Notes under the pieces: generated by a model
Database searches by the model: none
What the model was told of the DNA's origin: nothing
The model's input: only the letters and a program-made list of their open reading frames with translations
Part shown: piece by piece, positions 58,801 through 64,000 of the stretch
Layout of the letters: every line of letters begins with the position of its first letter
Numbering within the stretch: the stretch's first letter is position 1
Translations under genes and position numbers: made by a program
Source of the DNA: Hybos culiciformis
Lineage: Eukaryota; Arthropoda; Insecta; Diptera; Hybotidae
Length of the DNA: 64,000 nucleotides
NCBI GenBank assembly: GCA_964007475.1
Contig: OZ023273.1
Location: 62,019,834-62,083,833, forward strand
Reading direction: 5' to 3'

Positions 58801-60350
58801 TATTTCTACTCTGAATACAAATAGAAATAAAGTTGTATAAATCGAAGAAGAAAAGTAAAAATATATTATCGACTACCATAAGATTTGTTTACATTTTAGT
58901 CTTTTGTTTGAGACTAATATAACATTATGTAAAATAAAATCCTCAAAATAAAATCCAAGAAAAATATTGACTTAAGTAAGCGTGATATATTTTTTCTGAT
59001 CTTTGTATATGTTATTCTTTTCTATATGATGACGGTAAATTAATTTTATAGACTTTTAGAACGGGTTTGCTTCGAATTGATAATATATATATATTATCTA
59101 GTATATATGTACTAACTATATAAATATAACATTACTTAATATAATTACTCTGCAATAATTTTTGTATACTGTTTAATGCATTAATAATCAATATAGCAAG
59201 GACAACAATATTGCAAGGATTATAAATTAAATAAAAATTATGTATCTTTCTTGATAATTACATAGAAATAAAGTCGAAATTATAGAAATTTAATATTTTA
59301 AATTATTTTTTTAATAAACATCTTTAGTAAGTCACATTTAACATTGATACAAGGCTCTGCTATTACTACAACATTATATCTAATAAATAAAGTGATTTAT
59401 TTGATGTAAATAAATAACGTATTTTATACGAAAGATAGAGTTAGTACCAAAGTTTCAACAATAAGCTGATATTATGTGCCCTTTTTTACGCCTTTTTGCA
59501 TATACTGCATATATATATATTTATATTTTTTTTATTATATAATCAAAACCGGATTACAGAAAAATAATATATACCTATTTTTAATTTAAAATAGCCAGCA
59601 TAAATGACATTTTGAGAATAGTAAAAAAATTGTTATACACTCGATGATGAATTGATATTATTAAAATAATAGATTATGATTTCTTTTATTATTAGGTTCT
59701 CATTGAAAATGACATTGAAAAATAATTGCTTATCAATTTCAGATATTTTAATGAGAAAATAGTTTCTTTCATATCGCTATTTGAATTAAATAGATACATA
59801 CATAAACCTATTATTATATGTTCTTAAATAATCAAATCAACCCAAATAAAAATATTGAAATCAAAAATTGTAATAGACATAAACAATTTGTATTATATAT
59901 AAAAATCAAATAATACAGGATCGAATATAAAATTAATATAATCAACCGATAAACGGAAAAAACGAAAATTTCATACCAAACCGTAACGATGTTTTCGAGA
60001 CAGGAAAAAATTCAAATTAAGCTTTATAAAGATTAATTTACGTTTAACAGAACTATAATTACTTAACATCATGCATTCAAAATAACAAGAAAATATGAAA
60101 ATAAGTTAAATTCATGGAACGTAAAAACCTTACGAAAATACTATTCTCCTATCGATCGTAACTCATAATAACCCTCCTGTTTCTTATTTTTTGCTGTGAA
60201 TATCGATGTCAATTGTTCTAAATTTATTAGCCTATGGCCTATCTAAAATGATATTTAATTTTTATAATGCAATTATGTTTTTGTCAAATATTGTTATCAT
60301 AAATTTTCTTCAGGTAGGTACTTTTATTTTTAATTTTTTTTTCTCAACAG
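55863..60350. other. 4.5-kb spacer between the two ABCC genes
   Basis: AT-rich, with one transposon fragment (56276-56680) and otherwise no recognisable feature. The frame at 56780-57007 has no domain and no homologous look. The promoter and 5'-UTR exon(s) of copy 2 should lie here but cannot be located by eye. Confidence 0.7.
56276..56680 (+). mobile_element. Transposon fragment with MADF/Myb-like peptide (PIF/Harbinger-like)
   Basis: Starts GGCCGGTTTCCACGATCCAA and contains several TTGGAC and CCAAGT words, some paired with CCAAGTGACTTGGATC near 56670. A 34-codon frame (56520-56624) reads IKWTDRENVQFMELYKANFL, like the beginning of a MADF/Myb DNA-binding domain, which accompanies PIF/Harbinger transposases. 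The right terminus is missing or unrecognised. Confidence 0.5.
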
Positions 60351-60355
60351 CTTTA

Positions 60356-63300
60356 ATGGACAATCCTCTCACAGATTTACCGCTAAATCCAAAAGATAAT
60401 GCTAATTTCTTATCAAAATTAGTATTTTTTTGGACAATGAAATTATTTATTAAAGGGCGCTCAAAACCCTTGGAAATAGAAGATTTATACAAACCTTTGA
60501 AATGCGATAATTCAACTGAGCTTGCTGACCGATTAGAAAGGTAATTAAAAAATAATGTTAAACAATATTATTCCACTAACATAAAATGTGCAATTCTTTT
60601 GTTTTTTAAATCTTAATAATTATTTTTACTTATTTGAAATATAAAAATCTGGTTTTAAATATAAGATAAAGCGTCCCACTATACTTAATATACAACAGTG
60701 TTTATATTTGAGGCAATTGGGCCTAACAATAATTTCTATAAAAAATATGGATTTTAATTTATTATAATTATAATTTATTATTATAGTTTATTGAATAAAA
60801 AATATTTCTTTATTAACTACTTATATTAATTTTCCAGAAACTGGTTTAAAGAATTAAAAAGAAAACACCCATCTTTAACTCGAGCTGTAATCATAACATT
60901 TTGGAAAGGATTTCTGGGATTATTTTTAATGTCAATACTCAATGATTTAATTATTCGTATATCCCAACCAATTGTTCTTGGAAAATTTTTAGAACATTTT
61001 AGGTAAAAAATAACTTTTAATTATTGATTGTATAATTTGTTTCCAAATTTCACTTCATCGACTGAGCTTTAATTTAATTTAATTAATAATGCAATATTAA
61101 ATGTGTGAATTGATGAACTGCATAATAAAATAATAATTTTATTTAAGAAACCTATATATAATTTTTCAGATTAGGAGATACTGAACAGTGGGATATTAAA
61201 AATCAAACCATGGTCATTTATTATGGTGCGGGAACAGTTGTACTTTCATCAATAAATTTACTAATTTTTGCTCATTTCATCTTGAACTCTTGCCATTTAG
61301 GTAGGTTCAAAATTGTTAGTAAGATAGATATTAATTTATTAAGTGTATCAAAATTACGTTTGTGGGTGTTCATACAGGTTTTCAATTGAAAAGGTAAATA
61401 GATACCATAAAGTGGATTTTTTTTGGATCAGTTTTCAGTCCGTTTTTAATCAAATATGAGAACATTGACTCTATGTTTTCATTTTCTATCTGTCTCTTCG
61501 TCCATCTGTTTGTCATTCACTAAAATGCTTATAACCAATGTTCCCTCTAAGCTGCGCGCGTGCGCCCTAGCGCACCCTTTTTTTGCTTGCGCGCAGATCA
61601 TTTATTTTGCGCGCAGACCAAATTAACGCAATAATAAAGTTATTTTATTAAAAAATTTTAAACTTCACTAATCAATCATAAATTTTTTGCTGGAAAATCG
61701 TTTCGTTTCTACTATACGATTTTTTTATCGATTTTATTCAGGCGAATTAAATCGAATATTTTGGACGAAACTAATTTCGATTTAAATGAAATTTATTTTT
61801 CTAACTACAACGTAACATCTGAATTTTATATTTGTTTTTATAATACACATTTTGCTATGTTTTGGTACCTATATATTTTTGTTTCTTTCGGAGTGGTAGA
61901 GGTATACATTATAAGTTTCTTTTATTGATTTTCTGTTGGTATAAAACTTTTTTTTTTCGAAAATTGTGTGTTTAATCATTTCCTCTTTTTGTATACCAAA
62001 TTTGAAGTCCTCCCTAGGAGAAGGTCGCTGGGTAGGAGGCCAATAATTTTTTTGTTACGAAGTTTGTTTGTTTAATCGTTTCCATTTTTTATGTGCCAAA
62101 TTTTAATGTTTTTTTTCCTAATTTTTCTTTCACTACTCTCCGTAAAGAAGTTATAGTTAAAAAAAAATTTTGTGACTAATTTTTTTTTTTAATTTTGGCG
62201 CAATAAGAAAAAAATACAAATAATGCGCGCAAGCAAGTTCATTTTTGCCCAGCTTTTAAAAAAATTAGAGGGAACATTGCTTATAACTATAACTAATTGG
62301 CCGATTTAAATGATGTCAATGGTGCAAAATTGTCAAAATGTAATTGTGCTCGGGTTGTGAAAATTTGAAGCAAGACGACGAAATTTAATAATATTTCAGT
62401 AATTTCAACTAAAGTATTTTTAATAATAAAAAAGCAATAAATTAATTTTTAAAGAATTAAGTTCAACATCAGTTTTTTATAATATTATACATAGCGAGTA
62501 CTTCGTAATATTGAAATTATACATTGTGCAATACATTCATGTTGGATACGCACATATTATGAATAAACAAAATACTTAATAAAACATAATCTTCAGATAT
62601 TAAAGTACAAGTATTTTTTTTTAGGTATGAGGGTACGAATAGCAGTTTGCAGTCTAATTTACCGAAAAGCACTTCGAATGTCAACTTCAGCTTTAAGTGT
62701 TACGTCACCTGGAAAAGTAGTAAACTTACTTTCGAATGATGTAAGCAGATTTGACACGGCTGCTTTACTTATGAATTCTGTTTGGTCAGCACCACTAATG
62801 TGCATAATGATTGGTTTCATGGTAGGAAATTTATTTTCGTAAATTTAATTCAAAATAAAAATGAATAATTTTTTACTTGTTTTAGATGTGGCAAGAAATA
62901 AATTGGATTGCAATTTTAGGTGTTGGCGTTGTTTTGACATCTGTGCCTCTTCAGGGTAAGAGTTTAAAGAAAATTGAAAAATAGGCAAAATTAAAATAAA
63001 TATAAGATGGAAACGAAAGATATCTAGAATTTTAAGAAATTTGTTTTTAAATCAAATCAGGATGTAAAATTATGATTTAAACTTAGAATAACATAATAAT
63101 AGTCTTTAAAATTATTGAGAAAAAAATACACAAGTTTTGATCTATCTTTTAACTATTTTATTTTGACAGCGTATATCAATAATGAAATCTGTCCACCTAT
63201 CTTAGCTATTTACTATTAATTTAATAAACGTAATCATTTAAAAAAAACTTTTCATTCATATAAAAAAAAATGTGTAGTATTAATAGCAGTAATTTCGTTT

Positions 63301-64000
63301 TAGTTTACACTGGAAACTTGTCTGGCATTTACAGATTTGAAACGGCAGTCAGAACGGATGAAAGAGTTAGATTTATGGATGAAATTCTATTTGGAGTGAA
63401 GGTATACTAATAATAATAATGATAAACTATATTAATTTGTTAATTATAATAATACCTACATATTATATAATATCTTGGTACTTGAAATAAATTATATAAA
63501 TATGTTTAGGTAATCAAAATGTATGCGTGGGAGAGTTCATTCGCAAAATTAATCTCTTTGGCAAGGAAATTGGAATTAAAATTTGTTAGAAAAGGTTCAC
63601 ATGTTCGTGCTTTGTATATGACATTTAATTTGTTTACAACGAGAGCTGCAATGTGTAGTTGCATGATAGCAATGGCAATGGCTGGAATTCCAATCACAGC
63701 AGCAAAGATATTTCTCATTTCATTTTACTTCAGTGTATTGCAAGGAGCAATGTCACAAATGTTTGTTAGAGGACTTTCTGAAGTATCTGAAGCTAGAGTG
63801 TCTTTCCGACGTTTACAAGAATTTCTCGAATACGAAGAAAAAACTGCAGAAGAGCGTATTTTAGAATTAAATAAGACTCTTCCCACAAAAGTAAGAGACG
63901 AAGAACCATTAGAAACAAAAGAAACTTATATTTTTATAATTACTATGAAAGATATTACTGCAGCATGGCAGTTACCAAAAAGAGATGAAGATGCTCCCGA
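60356..64000 (+). CDS. ABCC4: ABCC-family transporter, MRP4-like, copy 2 (cut by window end)
   Basis: Tandem paralog of the preceding gene. Exons: 60356-60540, 60838-61002, 61170-61300, 62625-62821, 62886-62955, 63304-63401, then 63510 to beyond 64000. Lengths 185, 165, 131, 197, 70 and 98 match copy 1 exon for exon (only the third differs, 131 versus 122, by three codons), and every phase is the same. The protein shows the family N-terminus PLNPKDNANFLSKLVFFW, the loop [33 protein letters not shown] and VIKMYAWESSFAKL. The last visible part, ITAAWQLPKRDEDAP, leads into NBD1, so no ATPase motif is inside the window. ATG 60356 is chosen by match to copy 1 and follows an acceptor (CAACAG, to 60350); an in-frame upstream ATG at 60224 or later would add a hydrophobic leader and is less likely. 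The intron 61301-62624 contains a hAT element. Confidence 0.92.
61536..62279. mobile_element. hAT non-autonomous element, 744 bp, 8-bp target duplication
   Basis: Ends CAATGTTCCCTCTAAG and TTAGAGGGAACATTG, flanked by CTTATAAC on both sides (61528-61535 and 62280-62287). GC-rich subterminal blocks (GCGCGCGTGCGCCC and AATGCGCGCAAGCAAG) stand out from the host DNA. It has no transposase and interrupts an intron of ABCC copy 2. Confidence 0.9.

Overview
The window is nuclear DNA from an animal, almost certainly an insect. It is very AT-rich, its genes are split by GT-AG introns, it holds an ortholog of the arthropod junction protein Canoe/Afadin, and it carries many small inverted-repeat transposons. 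I cannot name the order or species. All supported host genes lie on the + strand. || Region 1 (1-32604): the 3' two thirds of canoe/afadin (cno). Twenty coding exons can be followed in phase from the second Ras-association domain (818-1121), through FHA-like (9443-12765), DIL/cargo-binding (16882-19394) and PDZ (19915-22384) parts, to a disordered, glutamine-rich, actin-binding C-terminus that stops at 32354. The first RA domain lies upstream of the window. After the PDZ exons, a long in-frame exon (22538-24441) with its own stop looks like an undescribed alternative C-terminus. The introns are full of transposon debris: a truncated Ty3/Gypsy-type element with one LTR and a tRNA-Ser-type primer site; a 5'-truncated LINE interrupted by a foldback element; a small RNase H fossil; and at least eight inverted-repeat elements. 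|| Region 2 (32605-48147): about 15.5 kb with no supported gene. It holds a hAT element with transposase remnants and an 8-bp target duplication (42509-43054), a 255-bp element built from ten copies of a TAACCGCGA motif (43252-43506), a 704-bp near-perfect palindrome (45228-45931), a 17-bp tandem repeat and other low-complexity sequence. || Region 3 (48148-64000): a tandem pair of ABC transporters of the ABCC4/MRP4 type. The first is complete (17 coding exons, 48155-55798, predicted 1371 residues, all ATPase motifs present). The second (60356 onward) matches the first exon for exon in phase, with six of seven complete exons also identical in length, and runs off the window end inside the exon that leads into its first nucleotide-binding domain. 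This is a local duplication, and more copies could lie beyond the window. || The canoe and ABCC genes have no evident functional link. Canoe joins adherens junctions and Rap1 signalling to actin; the ABCC proteins are membrane exporters. No CRISPR, operon, rRNA or tRNA was seen.
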